Positions 29,300 through 36,576 of a stretch of 64,000 nt of DNA are shown piece by piece. The notes beneath the pieces were generated by a model. It had not been told where the DNA came from, made no database searches, and worked only from the letters and a program-made list of their open reading frames with translations. Made by a program: the position numbers and the translations under genes. The first letter of the stretch is position 1; each line of letters begins with the position of its first letter. The stretch lies in the NCBI RefSeq assembly GCF_000238375.3, contig NZ_AHBZ03000021.1:534715-598714 (forward strand). The letters are read 5' to 3'. Source of the stretch: Pseudoalteromonas citrea (GTDB lineage: Bacteria; Pseudomonadota; Gammaproteobacteria; Enterobacterales; Alteromonadaceae).

Positions 29300-30268
29300 A
29301 TGAATTCTTGGTTTACCGACTTTTACGCAGCCATTGCCAAAACGTCTCATAGTCATTGGCTAGAAACGCTGCCAGCACAACTGAGCCACTGGCAAAAAGA
29401 AGCACAGCACGGCGACTGGCCAAAATGGGAAAAGGTTCTAAAAAACCTGCCTGAGTCAAACTCTGAGCATATTAATATTACCGATAAAGTTGAGTTTGGT
29501 TTAGCTGAGGAGTTATCCGATGGACACACTAAACAATTAACCCATTTACTAAAAAAAATGATGCCATGGCGAAAAGGCCCTTTTCATATTCATGGTATCC
29601 ATATTGATACAGAATGGCGTAGCGACTGGAAGTGGGACCGATTAGTCGAACATATTTCTCCATTACACGGACGCAGTGTGCTTGATATTGGCTGTGGCTC
29701 AGGGTACCACCTGTGGCGTATGCGTGGTGCGGGTGCAAACTTCGTTGTCGGCATTGATCCTTCTGATCTATTTTTATCTCAATTTCAAGCAATCAAACAT
29801 TTTAACCCGGATCCAAACGTCCATTTATTACCACTGGGTGTTGAACAGCTACCGGCGCTCAAAAGTTTTGATACGGTATTCTCAATGGGCGTACTCTATC
29901 ACCGCCGCTCGCCCATAGATTTTCTATCTCAATTAAAAGCGCAATTGCGCCCTGGCGGGGAGCTTGTATTAGAAACCTTGGTCATTGAAGGCGATGTTAA
30001 CACGGTACTCGTGCCAACCGATCGCTATGCAAAAATGCGCAATGTGTGGTTTATTCCCAGCACCGCAGCTCTGACTCTCTGGTTAGAGCGTGTTGGCTTC
30101 AAAAACGTAAAAGTCGTTAATAATGATGTCACTTCGCTAGATGAGCAGCGCCAAACACCTTGGATGGAAACCGAATCATTAGCAGATTTTTTAGACCCAA
30201 ATGATAAAACAAAAACCATTGAAGGGTACCCTGCTCCGCTACGTGCAATACTGACTGCACAAGCGTAA
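29300..30268 (+). CDS. cmoB: tRNA U34 carboxymethyltransferase CmoB
   Basis: Transfers the carboxymethyl group of carboxy-SAM to 5-hydroxyuridine at tRNA position 34. The N-terminal family block LPKWEKVL-like ([12 protein letters not shown]) is followed by the methyltransferase domain with [15 protein letters not shown] and [12 protein letters not shown]. Conserved [17 protein letters not shown] and [11 protein letters not shown] are present. Length is 322 residues from the ATG at 29300, which has GGAG five bases upstream and matches the E. coli length; the frame is open to 29222 but that overlaps cmoA. Second gene of cmoAB. Confidence 0.95.
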   Translation: MNSWFTDFYAAIAKTSHSHWLETLPAQLSHWQKEAQHGDWPKWEKVLKNLPESNSEHINITDKVEFGLAEELSDGHTKQLTHLLKKMMPWRKGPFHIHGIHIDTEWRSDWKWDRLVEHISPLHGRSVLDIGCGSGYHLWRMRGAGANFVVGIDPSDLFLSQFQAIKHFNPDPNVHLLPLGVEQLPALKSFDTVFSMGVLYHRRSPIDFLSQLKAQLRPGGELVLETLVIEGDVNTVLVPTDRYAKMRNVWFIPSTAALTLWLERVGFKNVKVVNNDVTSLDEQRQTPWMETESLADFLDPNDKTKTIEGYPAPLRAILTAQA

Positions 30269-30578
30269 CAACTCAATAAAAATACGAGAAAACCACCAAA
30301 CTCATATTTTTTTATTAATTTAAACAAGCGGTTTTATATGTGTTTACCACCGGACACATATAAACCCCCTTTCCTATACCTTTTCTCAAAACTAACAATC
30401 TGTGCGCCTCGTAATTTACAACTAACTTGCTGTTACTATTATAAAACACGCCCTATTTAGAGACTTATCATGACTTGCTGGTGGGATCTGTCATATTTAC
30501 GCTAGCCGCCCCTAGTCAATTGTTGTAAAATACGCGCGTTTCTAAGCAATCCATAAAGCAATTTTTTGAGGAAAACCC
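30269..30578. other. 310-base intergenic region before purM with a 13-bp stem-loop
   Basis: No gene is seen. A long hairpin at 30330-30366 pairs GGTTTTATATGTGT with ACACATATAAACC, with one bulged T and a ten-base loop. It lacks a clean T run, so a terminator role for cmoB is uncertain. The purM promoter must lie between here and 30560, but no single box stands out. I see no obvious PurR operator. Confidence 0.5.
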
Positions 30579-31631
30579 GTGAGCGATCAAAAACAGTCTC
30601 TTAGCTACAAAGACGCAGGCGTAGATATTGATGCCGGTAATGCATTAGTAGAGCGCATTAAAGGCGTAGTGAAAAAAACTCGTCGTCCAGAAGTAATGGG
30701 CGGGATCGGTGGTTTTGGCGCACTGTGCGAACTTCCTACTGGTTATAAAGAGCCTGTATTAGTCGCTGGTACTGACGGCGTGGGCACTAAGCTTCGTCTA
30801 GCGATTGACCTAAAAAAACATGACACAGTAGGCATCGACCTTGTTGCTATGTGTGTAAACGATTTGATTGTCCAAGGTGCTGAACCCCTATTTTTCTTGG
30901 ACTACTATGCAACTGGTAAACTCGATGTTGATACAGCCGCTGACGTCGTAACTGGTATTGGTAAAGGGTGTGAGCTTTCAGGCTGTGCACTTATCGGTGG
31001 TGAAACTGCTGAAATGCCAGGTATGTACGAAGGTGAAGACTATGACATGGCTGGTTTCTGTACTGGTGTTGTTGAAAAGTCTAAAATCATTGACGGAACT
31101 AAAGTAGCAGCGGGCGATCAATTAATCGCACTTGCTTCAAGTGGCCCTCACTCAAACGGCTATTCTTTAATTCGTAAAGTACTAGAAGTGTCTGGTGCTG
31201 ATACAAATGCTGAATTTGAAGGTAAGACATTAGGTGAACACCTACTTGAGCCTACCCGCATTTATGTTAAGTCAATTCTTGAGTTGTTGAAAGACGTAGA
31301 CGTTCATGCACTATCTCATATTACAGGTGGTGGCTTTTGGGAAAATATTCCACGCGTATTACCTGAGTCAGCAAAAGCCGTCGTTAAAGGCGATAGCTGG
31401 GAATGGCCGGCTATCTTCAACTGGTTACAAGAAAACGGTAACATCAGCACGCACGAAATGTACCGTACATTTAACTGTGGCGTTGGCATGATCTTAGTCG
31501 TTCCTGCTGACAAGCTAGCACAGAGCCTTGACGTACTTAATGCACAAGGTGAGCAAGCATGGCACATTGGTGAAATTCAAGATGCAAATGCAGGCGAAGA
31601 GCAAGTCGAAATCGTTGCTGGTAAAGACTAA
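30579..31631 (+). CDS. purM: Phosphoribosylformylglycinamidine cyclo-ligase PurM
   Basis: AIR synthetase, the fifth step of purine synthesis. Family blocks are clear: [85 protein letters not shown] and [15 protein letters not shown]. The 350-residue length is typical. The start is GTG at 30579 with GAGG nearby. The stop overlaps the purN start (TAATG), the usual purMN arrangement. Confidence 0.97.
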   Translation: MSDQKQSLSYKDAGVDIDAGNALVERIKGVVKKTRRPEVMGGIGGFGALCELPTGYKEPVLVAGTDGVGTKLRLAIDLKKHDTVGIDLVAMCVNDLIVQGAEPLFFLDYYATGKLDVDTAADVVTGIGKGCELSGCALIGGETAEMPGMYEGEDYDMAGFCTGVVEKSKIIDGTKVAAGDQLIALASSGPHSNGYSLIRKVLEVSGADTNAEFEGKTLGEHLLEPTRIYVKSILELLKDVDVHALSHITGGGFWENIPRVLPESAKAVVKGDSWEWPAIFNWLQENGNISTHEMYRTFNCGVGMILVVPADKLAQSLDVLNAQGEQAWHIGEIQDANAGEEQVEIVAGKD

Positions 31632-32278
31632 TGACGCCATCTCGCTTAGTTGTATTGATATCTGGTAGTGGCTCAAATTTACAAGCCATTATAGATGCTT
31701 GCCAAAACAACGAAGTTAATGGCGAGATTTGCGCCGTGATCAGCAATAAAGCTGATGCATATGGATTAGTCAGAGCTCAAAATGCAGGCCTCGAAACCTG
31801 TATTTTGAGTCATAAAGATTACCCATCACGTGAAGACTATGATGTTGAACTTGCATCATTAATTGACTCATTTAATCCAGATTTAGTTGTATTAGCTGGA
31901 TTTATGCGTATTCTAACCCCACGCTTAGTGCAAAAATTTAAAGGGAAAATGTTGAACATTCACCCTTCTTTGTTGCCTAAGTATCAAGGGCTGAATACCC
32001 ATCAAAGAGCAATAGATGCAAAAGACGATGTTCATGGTGTAAGCGTACACTTTGTAACGGAAGAGCTAGACGGTGGTCCCGTTGTATTACAAGCCAAAGT
32101 ACCTATTTTGGCGGATGATACAGCAGAGATCCTCGCTAAGCGCGTTCATGAACAAGAGCATATTATCTATCCTTTGGTGGTCAAGTGGTTCAGCGAACAC
32201 AGACTAACAATGGAAGCAGATTATGCCATTTTTGATGACCAACCCCTTCCAGCTCAAGGCGCAGCGTACCCAGAATAA
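31631..32278 (+). CDS. purN: Phosphoribosylglycinamide formyltransferase PurN
   Basis: GAR transformylase, the third step of purine synthesis, using 10-formyl-tetrahydrofolate. The substrate loop ISGSGSNLQAIIDA is near the start. The catalytic Asn and His are in LNIHPSLLPKYQGL and the catalytic Asp is in HFVTEELDGGPVV. The 215-residue length is typical. Translationally coupled to purM. Its last 44 bases overlap the start of the DUF3108 gene in another frame. Confidence 0.97.
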   Translation: MTPSRLVVLISGSGSNLQAIIDACQNNEVNGEICAVISNKADAYGLVRAQNAGLETCILSHKDYPSREDYDVELASLIDSFNPDLVVLAGFMRILTPRLVQKFKGKMLNIHPSLLPKYQGLNTHQRAIDAKDDVHGVSVHFVTEELDGGPVVLQAKVPILADDTAEILAKRVHEQEHIIYPLVVKWFSEHRLTMEADYAIFDDQPLPAQGAAYPE

Positions 32279-32978
32279 AAAAATTGGCGCTTGGCTTGTC
32301 GGGTTAAGCGCTTTCTTTTCTTTTTCATTATTTGCCAATACCCTCACCCCCTACCATGCAGAGTACCAAATACTCCGTAAAGGCTCTGTCCAAGGCTCTG
32401 CCACTCGAGATCTTAGTAAAATAGATGGAAGTACATACCAACTAAAGTATCAAAGTGATATCAAGTGGATGATTTTCAATGACAAACGTATAGAAACGTC
32501 CATGTTTACGTTTGATGATAATCGTGCACAACCCATTCATTATGATATGACTCGCAGCGGGACTGGCCCAGATAAAGAATACACAGTCAGCTTTGATCAC
32601 ACTCAAAAAACAATCACCTCAAATAAAAAGAAATATCCGCTCGATATTACTTGGCAAACTGAACAACAAGATGCTCAAACTTACCAAATACAACTACGCC
32701 GTGATATTAAAGCGGGCAAAACTAAGGTGAGCTATCCGATTGTAGATAAAAAAGGAAATCAACGTAATTACGACTTTGAAGTAGAAGGCCACGAAACGAT
32801 TACACTACCCATTGGCAACGTTAAAACAGTCAGGGTTAAAAGACTATATGATAATAATAAGCGTCAAGCCACTGTATGGCTCGCACCAGAATATGACTAT
32901 ATGTTAGTAAAAATGTACAAAGGCAAAGAAGGCATAGAACAATTTCAAGTACAGATGACGAAGTATGAAGTAAAATAA
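32235..32978 (+). CDS. DUF3108 family exported protein
   Basis: A protein of about 247 residues with a DUF3108-like body: YHAEYQILRKGSVQGSA, WMIFNDKRIETSMFTF, YPLDITWQTEQQDAQTYQIQLRRDIKAG and a C-terminal VWLAPEYDYMLVKMYKG. A signal-like hydrophobic stretch (WLVGLSAFFSFSLFA) follows an unusually long basic N-terminus of about 20 residues, so export to the periplasm or outer membrane is likely. The start is uncertain: ATG at 32235 or 32223, both inside purN and neither with a clear ribosome site, suggesting coupling to purN. The function is unknown. Confidence 0.78.
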   Translation: MTNPFQLKAQRTQNKKIGAWLVGLSAFFSFSLFANTLTPYHAEYQILRKGSVQGSATRDLSKIDGSTYQLKYQSDIKWMIFNDKRIETSMFTFDDNRAQPIHYDMTRSGTGPDKEYTVSFDHTQKTITSNKKKYPLDITWQTEQQDAQTYQIQLRRDIKAGKTKVSYPIVDKKGNQRNYDFEVEGHETITLPIGNVKTVRVKRLYDNNKRQATVWLAPEYDYMLVKMYKGKEGIEQFQVQMTKYEVK

Positions 32979-32982
32979 CCTT

Positions 32983-33017
32983 AAACAGTACCGTAGCGTA
33001 AATCTGCGGTACTGTTT
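32983..33017. terminator. Bidirectional terminator between converging genes
   Basis: An 11-base perfect stem AAACAGTACCG (32983-32993) with CGGTACTGTTT (33007-33017), 13-base loop. It lies between the converging DUF3108 and amidotransferase genes and can serve both. Confidence 0.75.
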
Positions 33018-33041
33018 ATGTACTAAAGGTAAGCACTAAGC

Positions 33042-33806
33042 TTAAATTTTTTCACCAAGTTTAAATAAGACAAATTCACCTGGCTCCATCTTTTGCCATT
33101 GCTCATCGTTGGTTAATGGCCTTGTTGCAATAACACTGACAATATCATTCGGTGTAGTTTCTTTTTTAAAGTCCACCACCATATCGGCATCGATCAACGT
33201 TGCTTTGCCAAATGGCGCTCTGCGAGTAAGCCAATGCAGGTTATTCGTACAATACGCAAGTACATACACCCCGTCAGTGAGCAACATATTGAAAACACCT
33301 TTGTCTTTCAACGTAGCCGCTAATCTAGCCGCATATCGAAAAACCACCGCCATATTTGAAGGTTTTTTTGGGTATTTTTCTCTGATCTTATCTAACAACC
33401 AACAAAACGCGAGTTCACTGTCTGTATTACCAACAGGGCGATAAAATTCAGGTTTTAAATCATTATAGTTAGACAGTTGTCCATTGTGCGCATAGGTGAT
33501 CTCTTTTCCCCATAACTCGCGTGTAAACGGGTGAGTATTCTCTAAACACACTCTGCCACGGTTACCTTGACGAATATGACTAATGACCGAAACACTTTTT
33601 ATAGGATATGCTTTAACTAATTTAGCAATTTCTGACTGACAGCTTGGTTCTGGATCTTTAAACGTCCGACAGCCCTTGCCCTCGTAAAACGTGATCCCCC
33701 AGCCATCTTTATGGGGCCCTGTATTACCACCGCGTTCTAATAACCCTGAAAAACTGAAACATATATCTGTTGGTACATTCGCAGACATACCTAATAACTC
33801 ACACAT
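33042..33806 (-). CDS. Class II glutamine amidotransferase (YafJ-like)
   Basis: A 254-residue Ntn-hydrolase domain protein. The start MCELLGMSANVP puts the catalytic Cys at position 2 after Met removal. Further landmarks are HKDGWGITFYEGKG, SHIRQGNRG, NTHPFTRELWG, YAHNGQL and GNTDSELAFCWLLD, which bind and hydrolyse glutamine. It lacks a synthase domain, so the acceptor of the released ammonia is unknown. This is the YafJ/YhcH-like stand-alone class. A single gene ending at a shared terminator. Confidence 0.9.
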   Translation of the reverse strand: MCELLGMSANVPTDICFSFSGLLERGGNTGPHKDGWGITFYEGKGCRTFKDPEPSCQSEIAKLVKAYPIKSVSVISHIRQGNRGRVCLENTHPFTRELWGKEITYAHNGQLSNYNDLKPEFYRPVGNTDSELAFCWLLDKIREKYPKKPSNMAVVFRYAARLAATLKDKGVFNMLLTDGVYVLAYCTNNLHWLTRRAPFGKATLIDADMVVDFKKETTPNDIVSVIATRPLTNDEQWQKMEPGEFVLFKLGEKI

Positions 33807-34176
33807 TAATTAGAAACCTTTAATTCATAAACCGACGGGATAAAGACAAGAAAGAGCCACATCTTACATGAATATTGTTTCGCATGTTTCATAGAAAGGC
33901 AAGCTAATTGATGGACTTAATACAGCATTCATATACAACATAAAGCGCCAGAATCGAAGCTATTCCGTGCTTGGTACTTTAAAAGAAGCTTTTTATGAGG
34001 CGTATACAAAACTATACCAGATAAACATCGCATCAGCTTTAGGGTCAAGAGTAACTTTACTTATCTTCATACAGTAAAGACTGTGATTTATTATGCCAAT
34101 CCACTAACGATTCAAACAAGTGTATTAAAGGGGAGTAATAGAAACGTCCCCTTAGCCTTTATTACCGTTAAAGAAG
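33807..34176. other. 370-base region without an assignable gene
   Basis: No gene with a start and ribosome site is seen. A plus-strand open stretch of about 60 codons (about 33895-34073) lacks both and shows no recognisable domain; it could be a remnant. Near the right end is a palindrome described separately (34128-34153). Confidence 0.5.
34128..34153. repeat. REP-like palindrome or terminator
   Basis: Stem AAGGGGA (34128-34134) with TCCCCTT (34147-34153), 13-base loop between the 7-base arms. It lies 24 bases after the stop of the small peptide gene on the minus strand and has no T run, so it may be a REP-type element as well as a transcript end. Confidence 0.4.
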
Positions 34177-34356
34177 CTACCTTGTCGGGCAAGTACACGT
34201 CACCTCATCCGATTCTCGCTTAGGGTTGCACCACCAGATTATTGACTCATTTGTGTAAGCAGTACCTCCAACAACTTTATGTGTTGCAGCTACAGGAAAT
34301 GCGTTTTTATTTAGAGATAAGTGTTTGACAATTTTTTTGTTAACTGAGATTTTCAT
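34177..34356 (-). CDS. Second small double-glycine-leader peptide, possible RiPP precursor
   Basis: A 59-residue peptide. Its ATG at 34356 is preceded by AAGGAT at seven bases. The leader repeats the pattern of the peptide at 26308: K7K8, K11, L13S14, K17, P21V22A23, then GG at 30-31 with one residue inserted. The 28-residue remainder starts TAYTNES, contains WWC near the middle and ends TCTCPTR, with three Cys and several Ser/Thr. The two leaders are clearly homologous while the C-terminal parts differ, as in families of RiPP or bacteriocin precursors. No processing genes are nearby. The function is unknown. Confidence 0.75.
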   Translation of the reverse strand: MKISVNKKIVKHLSLNKNAFPVAATHKVVGGTAYTNESIIWWCNPKRESDEVTCTCPTR

Positions 34357-34447
34357 ATTAATCCTTGAATATCGACATTAGACGAATCAGAAATAAAAAT
34401 ATGACCATAAGCACTCACACTGTCAATAACCAGTCTATTAGTAATAT

Positions 34448-35833
34448 TCATTTTGCCCATGTTTGGTAGACAATCTCGGCTAACTTTTTATCTGAAATAA
34501 GCAAATTCTCACGCACTAGAGTAAGCGTGTTGTGATTTTTGACAATAGAGATTTCACCGGACATCAGTCTCATTTCTAATATCATGGCACTCTCTTCTTT
34601 CAAGCTTGGTCTATTTTGCTGGGTTTGCGGAAATTCAATCAGTACAACACGGTACATATCCCCATTATGATCGACCCAATCTTTAACCTCCCAAGAGCTA
34701 ATAAACCCCTCTTCCCCTTCTGGAGTAACAACAACTTGATCTTCTGTATTAAACTTCAACTCGGTTAGTTTAGGTAAGGCGTTACTATCATCTGATGTAT
34801 TAATATCACGCAGGTGGTATAACGTTTTACCAGAGACAAAGCTTTTATCTATGTTTACGTCCCCTTTTGAAAAAATCGAGCTGTCAGTCCATATTGCAGG
34901 ATCATTTTGCTCCGAAAGACTAAACGCATACTCCTCATTCATAACAACAAAAGTAAAGCTGCTATCACCATAAGACAATTTATTGTTTTCCAGCTTATAT
35001 TCAAGATCGTTACCACGATAACTGATCACCCCATCATAAAATGACACTAACTCATCATAATCATTCCCATTTAAAATATGGTGATTGCTAAAGGTCGTTT
35101 GGATGAAAGACTTTCCAGCGATATATGAATCAATGTGTGTATCTTTTGGTCGTGAGTAAAATGCGCTGAGCAGTGAATTGTAAGTAATATCTATAGAAGT
35201 GAGGTCAACCCCTTGATTTAACGCCTCCTTGGCACGTGTTGTGATCTGCTCAACCTGAGAATTTAGCGCTTCAAGGTCATTGACTGCCACTTCTCTTGCT
35301 AAAGCGAAAGTCACAGAACGAGCAATAAGGTGTGAGAGCTGAGACTCAATATCTATATTTTTTACATAATCAGCAGTAATTGCAGCATGCTCTAAACCAA
35401 ACTTTACTGCTAAGTCTTCTACAGACAGTTCATTTAAGTAAGCAAGCGTCGTAAACGGTGTTATGCGATCTTCTCCAGCTGCTGCGATTAACTCATATGA
35501 TTGCGTTAATACTGACAAGCGATCGCTGTCATAAGTAACCCCAGCTTTGGCCTTCGCAATGATTGGGTATTGCGCATTATCCAGTGTAATAACAACCTGC
35601 CCCATCTCATTGGTTAATGTCGATAGTTCTTCACCTAAAGAACACACACTATTTCGATCTGTATCTATACACACCGTCGCATTATGCAAATAACCATCCA
35701 TCACAGTAATGGTTTTAGTTTGTGGGGCGACAGGCGTGTTTACCACACCACCATCACTGCTCCCACCACCACAACCCGCAATTAAAAGTGGTATCACAGC
35801 CATTACCGGCGCTAAAAATTTATACTGATTCAT
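34448..35833 (-). CDS. Hypothetical outer-membrane or periplasmic lipoprotein
   Basis: A 461-residue protein of unrecognised family. The signal peptide ends in the lipobox LIAGC (Cys21), followed by a Gly/Ser tract (GGGSSDGG) typical of surface-directed or periplasmic lipoproteins. Residues 42-80 (VMDGYLHNATVCIDTDRNSVCSLGEE) look like a beta-sandwich repeat seen in marine gammaproteobacterial lipoproteins, with a Cys pair and an Asp-rich possible calcium loop (DTDRNSVC). The rest is mixed alpha/beta. A single gene; no partner is visible. Confidence 0.75.
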   Translation of the reverse strand: MNQYKFLAPVMAVIPLLIAGCGGGSSDGGVVNTPVAPQTKTITVMDGYLHNATVCIDTDRNSVCSLGEELSTLTNEMGQVVITLDNAQYPIIAKAKAGVTYDSDRLSVLTQSYELIAAAGEDRITPFTTLAYLNELSVEDLAVKFGLEHAAITADYVKNIDIESQLSHLIARSVTFALAREVAVNDLEALNSQVEQITTRAKEALNQGVDLTSIDITYNSLLSAFYSRPKDTHIDSYIAGKSFIQTTFSNHHILNGNDYDELVSFYDGVISYRGNDLEYKLENNKLSYGDSSFTFVVMNEEYAFSLSEQNDPAIWTDSSIFSKGDVNIDKSFVSGKTLYHLRDINTSDDSNALPKLTELKFNTEDQVVVTPEGEEGFISSWEVKDWVDHNGDMYRVVLIEFPQTQQNRPSLKEESAMILEMRLMSGEISIVKNHNTLTLVRENLLISDKKLAEIVYQTWAK

Positions 35834-36150
35834 ACAATTCCTTTTTGATAACTGAACTTATTAAGACGTTTGATACTTTCCTATTTTATCAACTCGCAGA
35901 TGAAGCGTTAGTAATGTTAACAGTGTGTATCTTAATTGACCACATTATATGAGTTCTACTATTGATTTAATTACCAACTGACATTTAAACCACTTTTCAG
36001 CGGTAAATCGTTAAGTTGATTAAGTAACGTCGGGCAAAGGATTAAAAACTACCCGCAGGGGTAACTAGGCAATTTACAAATGCATTTGAACATTAAAAGA
36101 GGGAAGGCAATGGGCGAAAAGAAACAATGAAACACATAAGAACAAGGCAT
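35834..36150. other. Region between ybaB and the lipoprotein gene
   Basis: No gene is seen. In many gammaproteobacteria recR follows ybaB at this place; no RecR-like frame occurs here on either strand. The lipoprotein promoter is probably in the right-hand part, but no box stands out. Confidence 0.55.
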
Positions 36151-36179
36151 AAAAAAACCCAAGAGCAGCTTGGGTTTTT
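36151..36179. terminator. Terminator after ybaB
   Basis: Stem ACCCAAG (36157-36163) with CTTGGGT (36169-36175), five-base loop, seven A on the left and T on the right. It ends the apt-dnaX-ybaB unit on the minus strand and could work both ways. Confidence 0.85.
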
Positions 36180-36190
36180 GTCAAGTTCAG

Positions 36191-36517
36191 TTAGAACGGC
36201 ATTTTCATCCCAGGTGGTAGTTGCATACCGCCGGTTACGTCTGCCATTTTTTTCTCTGACGCTTCACCTACACGGCGCACTGCGTCGTTCACTGCAGCGG
36301 CAAGTAAGTCTTCAATCATGTCTTTGTCGTCTTCCATTAGACTTTCGTCAATTTCAACACGACGTACATTGTGGCTACCTAGCATAGTGACTTTCACTAA
36401 ACCTGCGCCCGCTTCACCTGTTACTTCTAGATTCTTAATTTCGTCTTGGGCTTTTTGCATGCGCTCTTGCATTTGCTGCGCTTGCTTCATCATGTTACCC
36501 ATTCCACCTTTAAACAT
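36191..36517 (-). CDS. ybaB: Nucleoid-associated protein YbaB/EbfC
   Basis: A small DNA-binding protein of 108 residues. The family pattern is complete: [21 protein letters not shown], a coiled-coil helix, [19 protein letters not shown], then [14 protein letters not shown] and a Met/Pro/Gly-rich tail. It starts about 60 bases after dnaX on the same strand, the conserved order. recR, which commonly follows, is absent. Confidence 0.96.
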   Translation of the reverse strand: MFKGGMGNMMKQAQQMQERMQKAQDEIKNLEVTGEAGAGLVKVTMLGSHNVRRVEIDESLMEDDKDMIEDLLAAAVNDAVRRVGEASEKKMADVTGGMQLPPGMKMPF

Positions 36518-36576
36518 AAATATACTCTCTTACATCAAATCAAAACTGGCTAAAAGATAAGGGCGATTGTAACTGA

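Noticed and set aside
33895-34073. Plus-strand open stretch as a gene or transposase remnant
   Set aside because: No start codon with a ribosome site and no domain that I can recognise; kept only as a note on the intergenic region.
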